32,042 bases of DNA, taken from JADHUC01 sp964617665 (GTDB taxonomy: Bacteria; Planctomycetota; Planctomycetia; Pirellulales; Pirellulaceae). Positions within the stretch are counted from its first letter, which is position 1, and every line of letters starts with the position of its first letter. Under the pieces are notes generated by a model, which saw nothing but the letters and a program-made list of their open reading frames with translations, had not been told where the DNA came from and made no database searches. Below are positions 17,164-25,071 of this stretch, in pieces. The translations under genes and the position numbers were made by a program. The stretch is taken from NCBI GenBank assembly GCA_964617665.1, contig CAZUAH010000102.1, forward strand, positions 1 to 32,042. The letters are read 5' to 3'.

Positions 17164-18189
17164 ATGAGTGGCAACGGTTCGGCCGAACAATCAACAAACA
17201 TCCGGTGGGGTGTGATCGGATTAGGATTCTTTGGCGAGGTACACGCGGAAGTTCTGGCGGCAATGCCCGGCATCGAGCTGACGGCGCTCTGTACCCGGCG
17301 TCCCGATCGGCTGGAAGAAGTGGCGGATCGCTACAACGTCCCGCGGCGTTACACGGAGTATCAAGAGTTGTTGGCTGATCCCAATATAGATGCTGTCAGC
17401 GTGGTCACACACTTCTACGACCACTGCGACATCACGGTCGACGCGTTGGCCGCGGGAAAACACGTCCTGCTGGAGAAGCCGATGGCCGGGACGATCGAAG
17501 AATGCGACCGGATCGTCGAAGCGGCGGGGGCCAGCAGCGGCATGTTCATGGTGGGCCACATTTGTCGCTTCGATCCGCGAGTGGCGCTGGCCAAGCAGGC
17601 AATCGACGAGGGAAAACTCGGGCGAATCGTCTCAATGCACGCTCGACGGAATCTATCCACGACCATAGGCAAAATGGTATTGGACAAGATCTCGGCCTTG
17701 GTAGGTGACGGTATCCACGACGCCGACTTGATGCTTTGGTTCAGCCAAGCCAAACCGGTCAGTGTCTACGCTCAAGAGGTTCATCCCGGCACGTGCAAGT
17801 ACGCCGATGCCGGTTGGGCCATGATGCGTCTGGATAATGATGCGGTGGGTGTGGTCGAGTCCGTCTGGCATTTGCCAGAAAACACGCCTTACCAGATCGA
17901 CGCCCGCATGGAGGTCATTGGTACCGAGGGTGCTTTGTATATCAACTGCGGCGAAGCCGGCTTGGAGATACAAGCATCCGACGGACTGCATCTGCCCGAC
18001 ACCATGTACTGGCCCAAGATGTTCAGCGGGCGCTTCGGCATTCTGCGACAAGAGCTACGGTACTTTGCCGATTGCATCGCGCAAGGCCGTAAGCCCGATC
18101 ATATAACACCAGAGGAATCCCGCGCGGTGGTGGAACTGATGGTTGCAGCCACGCAGTCGGCGCAGACCGGAGAGGTTGTCCGTTTCTAG
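17164..18189 (+). CDS. Gfo/Idh/MocA-family oxidoreductase
   Basis: This 341-residue NAD(P)-dependent oxidoreductase has a Rossmann nucleotide loop GVIGLGFFG (16-24) and the family signature EKPMAGT with E104-K105-P106. A likely catalytic His/Asp segment, DGIHDADLMLWF, lies at about 182-193. Family members oxidise or reduce sugars, inositols and related polyols; the substrate here is unknown. No signal peptide is seen. ATG 17164 has GGAG five bases upstream (17155-17158) and is preferred over the ATG at 17143 that overlaps the previous stop codon. Close spacing to the HzsA-related gene suggests co-transcription, though one product is exported and the other appears cytoplasmic. Confidence 0.94.
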   Translation: MSGNGSAEQSTNIRWGVIGLGFFGEVHAEVLAAMPGIELTALCTRRPDRLEEVADRYNVPRRYTEYQELLADPNIDAVSVVTHFYDHCDITVDALAAGKHVLLEKPMAGTIEECDRIVEAAGASSGMFMVGHICRFDPRVALAKQAIDEGKLGRIVSMHARRNLSTTIGKMVLDKISALVGDGIHDADLMLWFSQAKPVSVYAQEVHPGTCKYADAGWAMMRLDNDAVGVVESVWHLPENTPYQIDARMEVIGTEGALYINCGEAGLEIQASDGLHLPDTMYWPKMFSGRFGILRQELRYFADCIAQGRKPDHITPEESRAVVELMVAATQSAQTGEVVRF

Positions 18190-18205
18190 CTCGTAGCATC
18201 GGATA

Positions 18206-18252
18206 ATACTCCTGCCCGATCCTTCTGGTGTCGAATTTCTGGGCAGGAGTAT
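18206..18252. repeat. Palindrome with perfect 12-bp arms
   Basis: Bases 18206-18217 (atactcctgccc) are the exact reverse complement of 18241-18252 (gggcaggagtat), with a 23-base loop. It lies between the Gfo/Idh gene stop and the start of the propeller-PHP gene and has no following T-run. It could be a transcript stabiliser or a REP-like element. Its TCCTGCCC core is also found in one arm of the palindrome at 26689-26758. Confidence 0.6.
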
Positions 18253-18271
18253 CTGGCAAAGGGGGCATGCG

Positions 18272-20698
18272 ATGATCACACGTCTATATTCCGGCATTGT
18301 TCGTTCGACGATTGCCGTGTGCTGTGTTTCGGTTGTGGTCGTCGGAGCGACGTTCGCCGCGGATCAACGAGCGGCGCCGGTTGTCGATCGGCAGGTAGAC
18401 CTGACGACCGCTGATCGCCAGGACGAATTCCCGACGATTGGTTGTGCGGCGGATGGGCAGCTTTGGGTTGCGTGGGTTTCCTGCGATGGTCAGAAGGACG
18501 GAGTCGTTGTGAGCCGCCTTGGCAACGACGGGCCATTGCCACGGACCGTCATTAGTGGTGAAGCCGGCGATTGCTGGCGGCCGGCTATGGAACGCGATGG
18601 AGCGGGTCGACTGTGGGTTACGTGGTCACAGAGCGACGACGGCAATTGGGACATTTGGGGCAGCTACTTGGCCGACGATGATTGGAGTAAGGCCACCCGG
18701 TTAACGGACAATCCCGAGAATGACATCTGCCAACAAATGGTTGCGGATGCCGACGGCCGGCTTTGGATGGCGTGGCAAGCGGTGGAGGAACAGAACTTCG
18801 AGATCCTTGTGGCTCGTGTCTCGCCGGGCGGGTTGGAAGCAACGCAGAATGTCTCACGCGACCCGGCAGGCGACTGGGAACCGGCGCTTGCAGCCGATAG
18901 CACAGGCACGGTCTTTATAGGTTGGGGCAGCTACCGCAACGGTAGCTACGACATTCTTGTCAGCCGCTTGACCGACGGAAAACCAACCGATCCGATTCCA
19001 GTTGCCGCTTCGCCCGACTACGAAGCTCACACGTCCCTAGCCGTGGACAAACAAGACCGGTTATGGGTCGCGTGGGACAGCGGCGGTCCGAATTGGGGCC
19101 GCCACGGCGACGCCCGTACGCGGCTACACAGCCGTCGGAGTGTGCACGTCCGTTGCGTAGATTCAAATGGTATCCGCGAGCCGAAGCAGCCGGTGATGTC
19201 CGCCTTTCCGGAGGCGATGAGGAAGTTCTGCGAGTTGCCGAGACTGCGAGTAGACGGTTCGGGGACATTGTGGTTGTTCGTGCGACATCTGCAGAACCTG
19301 ACTCCACCCGGCTTCCGCACAGTTGGCGGCCGCAAGCGACCGTACCAGGCTCGCGGCATATGGAACCCGTATGCGATCTGCTGTGCGGGCGGCACGTGGT
19401 CCAGTCCGGCAAGGCTGCCGACCAGCAACGGACGAAACGACATGCGCACGGCGATCTGCACGGACAAGTCGGGGGACGTTTGGGTCGCGTGGTCTGAAGA
19501 CGGGCGGAAGCCAACACGGGCCGAAGAGCCGGTGAACCATAACGTGCATGCTGCTAGAGTCCGCTTCGGCGACTCGGAACAAAGCGGTTTAGGCGACATT
19601 GCTCTGGCCGGGGCCGCCGCGGGTGCGACGGCTGATGTTCAGCCTCCCCCGCAACCGCCTCGATACGAGTTGGCGGTCGGCGATACGAGCTATCGGTTGA
19701 TGTACGGCGACACGCATCGCCACACAGACATCTCGCGATGCGCCATGAACTATGATGGTTCGTTGATGGACACGTATCGTTATGCAATTGACGTGGCCCA
19801 ACTAGACTTCCTGGCGATCTCCGATCATGACCAGGATCTGCTGAAGCATCGCTACAGTCGCGACCAGCAGGGACCGCTCCAGGATTACGCCTGGTGGCGA
19901 TCGCAGAAGTACTGCGATCTGTTCTACATCAAAGATCGGTTCCTGCCGATCTACGGATACGAACACGGCGGTTCGTACGCCAGACGAGGCGGACACAAGA
20001 ACATCCTGTACGCGGAACGCGGATTGCCGTGCTACGAGGAAGATTCGCCCGAGGAATTGTTTCACGTTCTTCGAGACAAAGAAGCCGTTGCCATTCCGCA
20101 TCAGTTGGCCGACGGCGGATCAGCGACGGACTGGGGCAAATGGAATCCACATTTCGAGAGGGTCGCCGAGATCTTCCAGACCCGAGGTTCGTACGAGTAT
20201 TTCGGCACACCGCGTCAAGCTCCTGTCGAGCGGAAAGGAAACTACCTGCAGGACGCGCTGGGCAGTGGAGTCCGTATCGGCGTGATCGCGAGTTCCGATC
20301 ATGGACTCGTACATGGCGCTTACGCAGGCGTCTACGCGCGCGAGTTCACGCGTCGCGGTGTGTTGGAGGGCCTGAAGGCACGCCGATCGTTCGGAGCCAC
20401 GGACACCATGATCCTGGACCTTCGCCTGGGCGATAACGTGCTCGGCGAAGAAGTCGAGATCGACGAGGAACCCACGTTTCAGGTGTTCGCAAAAGGCATG
20501 CAGAAGCTGAAACTCGTGGAAATTGTGCGCGACGGCGTGATCGTCTACTCGACCAAGCCCAATGCGACCAGCACGAAGTTCCAATTCACCGACACCGATC
20601 TCAAGGTAGGCGATGGAGCCTACTACTACCTGCGCAGCCAGCAAGACGAAAACGACTGGGCGTGGTCGTCAGCAATTTGGGTCCGGCGCCGCGGGTAG
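18272..20698 (+). CDS. Exported beta-propeller fused to a PHP-type metallohydrolase
   Basis: This 808-residue protein has a Sec signal (about 1-30, ending FAA). Residues 31-440 hold at least seven propeller-like repeats built on a DGxLWVAW strand at 61, 111, 161, 211, 261, about 330 and about 400. The first five are spaced exactly 50 residues apart. Residues about 465-808 are a PHP-like domain of the CehA/McbA or DUF3604 type: GDTHRHTD (479-486), ISDHD (516-520), YEHGG, GGHKN, H610 and SSDHG (675-678). These supply a His/Asp set for a di- or trinuclear metal site that would hydrolyse an ester or phosphoester outside the cytoplasm. A short beta domain ends the protein. The gene is 82 bases after the Gfo/Idh gene, with a palindrome between, and four bases before the start region of the GNAT gene. 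The substrate is unknown. Confidence 0.92.
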   Translation: MITRLYSGIVRSTIAVCCVSVVVVGATFAADQRAAPVVDRQVDLTTADRQDEFPTIGCAADGQLWVAWVSCDGQKDGVVVSRLGNDGPLPRTVISGEAGDCWRPAMERDGAGRLWVTWSQSDDGNWDIWGSYLADDDWSKATRLTDNPENDICQQMVADADGRLWMAWQAVEEQNFEILVARVSPGGLEATQNVSRDPAGDWEPALAADSTGTVFIGWGSYRNGSYDILVSRLTDGKPTDPIPVAASPDYEAHTSLAVDKQDRLWVAWDSGGPNWGRHGDARTRLHSRRSVHVRCVDSNGIREPKQPVMSAFPEAMRKFCELPRLRVDGSGTLWLFVRHLQNLTPPGFRTVGGRKRPYQARGIWNPYAICCAGGTWSSPARLPTSNGRNDMRTAICTDKSGDVWVAWSEDGRKPTRAEEPVNHNVHAARVRFGDSEQSGLGDIALAGAAAGATADVQPPPQPPRYELAVGDTSYRLMYGDTHRHTDISRCAMNYDGSLMDTYRYAIDVAQLDFLAISDHDQDLLKHRYSRDQQGPLQDYAWWRSQKYCDLFYIKDRFLPIYGYEHGGSYARRGGHKNILYAERGLPCYEEDSPEELFHVLRDKEAVAIPHQLADGGSATDWGKWNPHFERVAEIFQTRGSYEYFGTPRQAPVERKGNYLQDALGSGVRIGVIASSDHGLVHGAYAGVYAREFTRRGVLEGLKARRSFGATDTMILDLRLGDNVLGEEVEIDEEPTFQVFAKGMQKLKLVEIVRDGVIVYSTKPNATSTKFQFTDTDLKVGDGAYYYLRSQQDENDWAWSSAIWVRRRG

Positions 20699-20731
20699 GT
20701 CTTGGCAAGATCTTCGGAGCAGTGGCAAGAC

Positions 20732-21571
20732 ATGATTCAGCTTCGGCAAATGACGATTGACGATGTACCGCTTGGCATGCGGCTGAAGGAGCAGGCCGGG
20801 TGGAATCAGATCGAGGCCGATTGGCGGCGGTTTCTCGCTTTGGAGCCCGGTGGTTGCTTTGTCGCTGAACTGGATGGCAAACCCGTGGCCACGACGACCA
20901 CCTGCGTGTTTGGTCGTGTCGCGTGGATCGCCATGGTGCTGGTGGACAAACCGGCGCGACATCAAGGCATTGCCACTCGTCTGGTTGATCACGCAGTTCA
21001 ATATCTCGAAGGCAGGGGCGTACAGACTGTCCGATTGGACGCCACGCCGCTCGGCAGGCCGGTGTATGAACGGTTGGGCTTTGTGGCCGAGTACGAATTG
21101 GTTCGCCTTCAAGGGACAGGATTGACTTCCGTCTCAGAGCAATCCGTCGCCCTGGCTGCTCCCGATGATTTCACTGCCGCGGCCGAGTTGGATCAGCAAA
21201 TCAGCGGAACGGACCGGAGCCGGCTATTGGAGGCAATGTTCCGCGAGCGGCCCGATGCCGCGCGAGTCGTGGTGGATTGCTCAAGGACCATCGGATATGC
21301 AATGCTACGGGCCGGATCGCGGGCAACTCAGATCGGTCCGGCGGCGGTTCTCACGCCAGACGCCGGCTGTGCGCTGCTGGATTGGGCGTTTGAGCAATGC
21401 GACGGGCGGACCGTTTTCGTTGATATCCCATGCGACAACCAACCGGCGATCGACTGGGCCAAACGCAAAGGCCTGGAAACACAGCGGCCGTTTACTCGAA
21501 TGTATCGCGGGCGCCCCGTGCAAAACCAAGTCGCACATCTGTGGGCAAGTTCCGGTCCGGAGAAGGGTTAG
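20732..21571 (+). CDS. GNAT-family N-acetyltransferase with a second GNAT-like domain
   Basis: From ATG 20732 (MIQLRQMTIDDVPLG) this is about 279 residues. The first domain (1-135) shows the GNAT core: a beta strand ending MVLVDKPARHQGIATRL, where RHQGIA (76-81) is the acetyl-CoA loop, followed by RPVYERLGF. The C-terminal half (about 150-279) resembles the second domain of two-domain GNATs (Acetyltransf_18 type), with VFVDIPCDNQPAIDWAKRKG. It is cytoplasmic and its substrate is unknown. A TTG at 20702 in frame is an alternative start; neither start has a strong ribosome site. It lies directly after the propeller-PHP gene and probably ends that operon. Confidence 0.9.
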   Translation: MIQLRQMTIDDVPLGMRLKEQAGWNQIEADWRRFLALEPGGCFVAELDGKPVATTTTCVFGRVAWIAMVLVDKPARHQGIATRLVDHAVQYLEGRGVQTVRLDATPLGRPVYERLGFVAEYELVRLQGTGLTSVSEQSVALAAPDDFTAAAELDQQISGTDRSRLLEAMFRERPDAARVVVDCSRTIGYAMLRAGSRATQIGPAAVLTPDAGCALLDWAFEQCDGRTVFVDIPCDNQPAIDWAKRKGLETQRPFTRMYRGRPVQNQVAHLWASSGPEKG

Positions 21572-21626
21572 CGAATCGGTTTCCCGTCGCCGCGGAAGTC
21601 AACTCGTACCAGCCGCAGACTTTCGG

Positions 21627-21645
21627 ACCAATTAGTTGGTTTTTT
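21627..21645 (+). terminator. Weak hairpin followed by T-run after the GNAT gene
   Basis: ACCAA (21627-21631) pairs with TTGGT (21636-21640) around a TTAG loop and runs straight into five more T residues. The stem is short, so a rho-independent terminator is only possible. Its place, 55 bases after the last gene of the plus-strand run and well before the peroxidase gene, fits. Confidence 0.35.
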
Positions 21646-21696
21646 GGTTTTGGGGCAGTGTGGCTTCCCAATATTGGGTTCTTACGCTCCGCTGAC

Positions 21697-21724
21697 TTGA
21701 CGGTCTTCTGATGGCTAAGATAAA
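21697..21724 (+). promoter_or_regulatory. Candidate sigma70-like promoter for the peroxidase gene
   Basis: TTGACG (21697-21702) is followed after 16 bases by GATAAA (21719-21724), a partial -35/-10 match. It lies about 120 bases before the cytochrome c peroxidase start and after the candidate terminator. The evidence is consensus resemblance only. Confidence 0.3.
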
Positions 21725-21844
21725 ACATGACTTATGACTCGTCTGGAGAGTTCTTATCGTGGCCGTTTGTGAATGCGTCGAATTCACTTCGGTTCTTGGA
21801 AACGTCGGTTGAGTTTCGTGGGCTAACTGTTGAAGGAGGCAAAC

Positions 21845-22879
21845 ATGAGAAAGACGCTACCGTTGTCACCGATGTTGATGGCCATCGCGCTGGGAGTCAT
21901 CCTCAGTCCTTGGGGATCGGCCAATGCGCAGCAGGCCAAGAAGACGCCGGCCGATCTATTGAAGGAGGCGAAGGGGGTGTTCAAGCCGTTGCCTGACAAG
22001 ATGCCTGGCAGCGAAAACGACACCGAGGCCAAGATCGCGCTTGGTAAGAAGTTGTACTTCGAGGAAAAGATCTCGATCAACAATTCGCAATCGTGTAACA
22101 GTTGCCATCGCGTTGACGAGAAACTTGGCGGTGTAGACAATTTGCCCACGTCCAAAGGTGCGGAAGGCGAATTTGGCGGTCGCAATGCACCCACGACCTT
22201 AAACGCCGGCTTCCACATCGCGCAGTTTTGGGATGGCCGCGCCCCGGATCTGGCAGCTCAGGCGAAAGGGCCGGTCTTGAATCCTATCGAAATGGGCATG
22301 CCGGACGAGGCGTCGGTCCTGGAACGCTTGAAAGAGGCAGGCTATGCGAAAGGGTTCGAGAAGGCGTTCCCCGACGCGGAACAACCTCTGACCTACGACA
22401 ACTTCGCTGAGGCGGTTGCCGCGTTTGAAAGAACCCTGGTTACCTGCGACCGATTTGACGATTTCCTCGGCGGAGACGAGGAAGCTCTGAACAAGAGGGA
22501 ACTGAATGGTCTGAGACTATTCGTGAAAATCGGTTGCACCGACTGCCATAGCGGCGCGTTGATGGGCGGCGACCGCTACGAGAAGATGGGAGAAGCCGAG
22601 GCGTATGCCAACACGGAAGACGTTGGCCGGTTCGAGGTAACCAAAAAGGAAGAAGACAAGTTCGTCTTCAAAGTGCCATCGCTTCGCAACATTGCGATCA
22701 CCGGGCCGTATTTCCACGACGGAAAGGCTGAAACGCTGGAGGATGCTATTAGTCAGATGGCTAAGCTGCAGTTAGGCGAGGAACTGAACGAGCGGCAAGT
22801 CAAATCGATTGCAGCTTTCCTGGGTGCCTTGACCGACAAGGAGCGTGTCCCGAAGAAAAAACGAAAGAAGAGTGAATAG
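21845..22879 (+). CDS. Diheme cytochrome c peroxidase, periplasmic
   Basis: This 344-residue protein of the CcpA/MauG superfamily has a Sec signal peptide (hydrophobic MLMAIALGVIL, cleavage after SANA). Two c-type heme motifs are present: CNSCH at 84-88 and CTDCH at 231-235. Family landmarks are LGKKLYFEEKIS, GGRNAPTTLNAGFH, FWDGRAPDLAAQA, NPIEMG and, near the end, FKVPSLRNIAITGPYFHDG. Such enzymes reduce hydrogen peroxide with electrons from small cytochromes. The ATG at 21845 has AAGGAGG five bases upstream and is preferred over an in-frame start at 21830. The basic tail (KKKRKK) is unusual. The stop overlaps the start of the ABC ATPase gene. Confidence 0.94.
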   Translation: MRKTLPLSPMLMAIALGVILSPWGSANAQQAKKTPADLLKEAKGVFKPLPDKMPGSENDTEAKIALGKKLYFEEKISINNSQSCNSCHRVDEKLGGVDNLPTSKGAEGEFGGRNAPTTLNAGFHIAQFWDGRAPDLAAQAKGPVLNPIEMGMPDEASVLERLKEAGYAKGFEKAFPDAEQPLTYDNFAEAVAAFERTLVTCDRFDDFLGGDEEALNKRELNGLRLFVKIGCTDCHSGALMGGDRYEKMGEAEAYANTEDVGRFEVTKKEEDKFVFKVPSLRNIAITGPYFHDGKAETLEDAISQMAKLQLGEELNERQVKSIAAFLGALTDKERVPKKKRKKSE

Positions 22880-23552
22880 CACGCTCGCATTGCTGGAAGC
22901 AGATGCCATCGGTCGTCGACATCCGGCTGGCGACCGGTGGCTATTGGAAAACATCACCTGCAGCGTACGGGCAGGTGATCGGATAGCCATTGTCGGGCCT
23001 TCCGGATCGGGTAAGACGCTTCTGTTGCGCGCACTCGCCGCGTTGGATCCTTTGGACGCAGGTCAAATTCGTTGGAACGGGCAACGTGTACGCGTAACGA
23101 TTGTACCACGCTTTCGCCGATCGGTTGTCTACCTCCACCAGCGAGCGACGCTGCTGGAAGGTACTGTCGAAGACAACCTTCGTGAGCCGTACTCATTTCG
23201 CGTCCACCGTGATAGCCGGTTCGACCGTCAACGCATCGAGGCGTGGTTGGTAGAACTGGGACGAGACGCTTCCTTCATGACCAAGTTGCATCGAGATCTT
23301 TCCGGCGGCGAGGCGCAACTGGTGGCTTTGCTGCGGGCCATCCAACTTGATCCCCAAGTACTGCTACTGGACGAGCCGACCGCAGCATTGGATCGCGAGG
23401 CGACCGGCGCAGTAGAACAACTTGTAGAACTGTGGTTCGCAGACGAACGGGACAGACGGGCAACCGTTTGGGTCAGCCACGACGGACGCCAAGCCGCCCG
23501 CGTGGCTGGCGCCATCCTGCGAGTTCACGACGGCCAACTTCAGAGTCATTAG
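22872..23552 (+). CDS. ABC transporter ATP-binding protein, FetA/YbbL-like, without visible permease
   Basis: This is a complete ATPase of about 226 residues: Walker A GPSGSGKT (42-49), Q-loop Q90, signature LSGGE (143-147), Walker B LLLDE (164-168) and switch His H203 in VSHDG. The segment FRRSVVYLHQRATLLEGTVEDNL resembles the FetA family, whose members pair with the membrane protein FetB for iron export. No FetB-like gene follows; the next gene is on the other strand. The start chosen is GTG 22872, which overlaps the peroxidase stop by eight bases; a GTG at 22845 is possible. Overlap with the peroxidase gene suggests translational coupling and perhaps a shared peroxide/iron theme (inference). 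Its permease must lie elsewhere or be lost. Confidence 0.88.
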   Translation: MNSTLALLEADAIGRRHPAGDRWLLENITCSVRAGDRIAIVGPSGSGKTLLLRALAALDPLDAGQIRWNGQRVRVTIVPRFRRSVVYLHQRATLLEGTVEDNLREPYSFRVHRDSRFDRQRIEAWLVELGRDASFMTKLHRDLSGGEAQLVALLRAIQLDPQVLLLDEPTAALDREATGAVEQLVELWFADERDRRATVWVSHDGRQAARVAGAILRVHDGQLQSH

Positions 23553-23702
23553 TTACGTCTTCCAGTGCGGTGCCACCATACTGGTAGCCGGATTCGCAAG
23601 AATTCGGGCTTCCTCGCAACTCTCCGAAGTCTTGCGACATCGGCTACGGGGAGACTCGATACCACAGGGATTTTGTAACCGCGAGCAGCGCACACAGGTA
23701 CG

Positions 23703-24788
23703 TCACTGGCCCGGAATTCGCAAAGTGACGGGCAGTGTCTGCTCGGGCCCGATCAACACGTTCGTGGCCGTGTATGCCATCTCGATCTGTTCCGCCGGTC
23801 GGTTCGTGCCTATTCGTAGCAGGTAGGTTGTGCGTGCCGGCAACAGCAATTCGGAAGGCCCAATGTTACCGGTTCGCATTAGCCGAATGTCCATCTCGCA
23901 GACGTTCTTGATGGCGACAAATACGTGCTTGCTGGTACGCAGATGCGGCTTGGCCACTTGGAGACATTCGCCAATCAGTGGTTCCACGATCTCTCGCCGC
24001 CCGATCAGTTGGTCCTTGTACCACACAGCGGTCCGCCCTTCGACAAGCGCCTCTTTCAACGAATCGAGCGTTCGCTCCTTGGCAAAGACCAGCGTCATCG
24101 CTCGGTGTTCATCCGCCGAACTGATCTTGTTCTGGTCGGGGCCGTGGATGTCCGATGTGCCAATCATTGTGAGCCCTTTTTCAAGGCACCACTTGTGCGC
24201 GTCCGGATAGTATGTCCTGCCGTTTGCGATCTCCATCCCGTGTAGCCACTTCTTGTCGTACATCTGCGTGTGGACGTCCATCCATTTGCCGAGATCGGAG
24301 CCCTTCCACGCTTGATGGTTCCAGAACACGAACGCGCCCTGGAGGTTGGCTTGCTTGACCGCCTCCAGAAAGTCTGGCGTGTCCAACGGATCAACATCTT
24401 TCAGGAAGAGCGCATTGAAGTGCCCAGGCGGCGTGTCTCGTGTGATTTCAGCGGCCTTGGGCAGCAGGAGGTTATTCTGTCTGGCTCGCCCCGCCACAAG
24501 GTCGTAGGAACGGTTATGTTTGATCGGTATGTCGTCCTTGTGCGGCTGATACTCGATATGATCCGTCACAGCGATCGCGTCCAGTCCGATTTGCCATGCC
24601 TCGTCCGCCCGAACCGTCGGCCATACCGTGCCGTCGGAGAAAACGGTGTGCATGTGAAAGTCGCACTTCAGCGTCTTATAGCCTGGCAAGTCCGGGAAAT
24701 GAATCTCGTGGCGCACTTGGGCCAGCAGAGGCAATTCAAGAACAAGTAGTGCGATAACGGTCACAGGCACCAAGAGCAGTCGTTTCAT
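23703..24788 (-). CDS. Secreted PHP-domain metallophosphoesterase-like protein
   Basis: This 361-residue protein has an N-terminal signal (MKRLLLVPVTVIALLVLELP, then LLAQ). The PHP fold follows: CDFHMHTVFSDG with H45, H47 and D52, then AVTDHIEY with D76-H77, KAAEIT, FWNHQAW, GMEIANG and GTSDIHG. These are the metal ligands expected of PHP phosphoesterases. A C-terminal beta domain of about 90 residues is present. The ATG at 24788 has AAGGAG six bases upstream. It is the second exported PHP protein in the window; the other, at 18272-20698, carries a propeller. The substrate is unknown. Confidence 0.92.
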   Translation of the reverse strand: MKRLLLVPVTVIALLVLELPLLAQVRHEIHFPDLPGYKTLKCDFHMHTVFSDGTVWPTVRADEAWQIGLDAIAVTDHIEYQPHKDDIPIKHNRSYDLVAGRARQNNLLLPKAAEITRDTPPGHFNALFLKDVDPLDTPDFLEAVKQANLQGAFVFWNHQAWKGSDLGKWMDVHTQMYDKKWLHGMEIANGRTYYPDAHKWCLEKGLTMIGTSDIHGPDQNKISSADEHRAMTLVFAKERTLDSLKEALVEGRTAVWYKDQLIGRREIVEPLIGECLQVAKPHLRTSKHVFVAIKNVCEMDIRLMRTGNIGPSELLLPARTTYLLRIGTNRPAEQIEMAYTATNVLIGPEQTLPVTLRIPGQ

Positions 24789-24942
24789 TGTCTTCTCCTT
24801 TTTCGGAACGCCTTCAATAGTCTCCTCGCGCGAAGAGAATCTTGGCCGTCAGGTTCCACAGATGATTGCCATTAACCTCACCGCCTGTCAAGCGACCAGG
24901 TTCGTTGTGTGTGGCTAATTCTTCTGGCAACCGGGCATTATG

Positions 24943-25012
24943 TGTCATTCTGAGCGCAGCGAAGAATCTCCGCTGCTCCGTGATGAGATCCTTCACTGCG
25001 CTCAGGATGACA
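24943..25012. repeat. Long palindrome, likely a dispersed genomic repeat
   Basis: The 28-base arms 24943-24970 and 24985-25012 are reverse complements apart from three mismatches, with a 14-base loop. The left arm begins tgtcattctgagcgcagc. I recognise this type of arm as a frequent intergenic repeat in many environmental bacterial genomes (from memory). It lies in the 283-base gap between the PHP gene start and the isomerase-like gene stop. The rest of that gap holds nothing I can name. Confidence 0.75.
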
Positions 25013-25071
25013 GCGATCGGAGTTGCCAGAGATAGTTGCCGCAACAGTTTGTTTCGCAACGATCCGCAAAC

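Noticed and set aside
21727..21996. Small 89-codon frame before the peroxidase
   Set aside because: It overlaps the peroxidase signal-peptide region out of frame and has no ribosome site or family likeness.
23553..23702. A FetB-like permease or its remnant after the ABC ATPase
   Set aside because: The 150 bases contain no hydrophobic frame or recognisable fragment.
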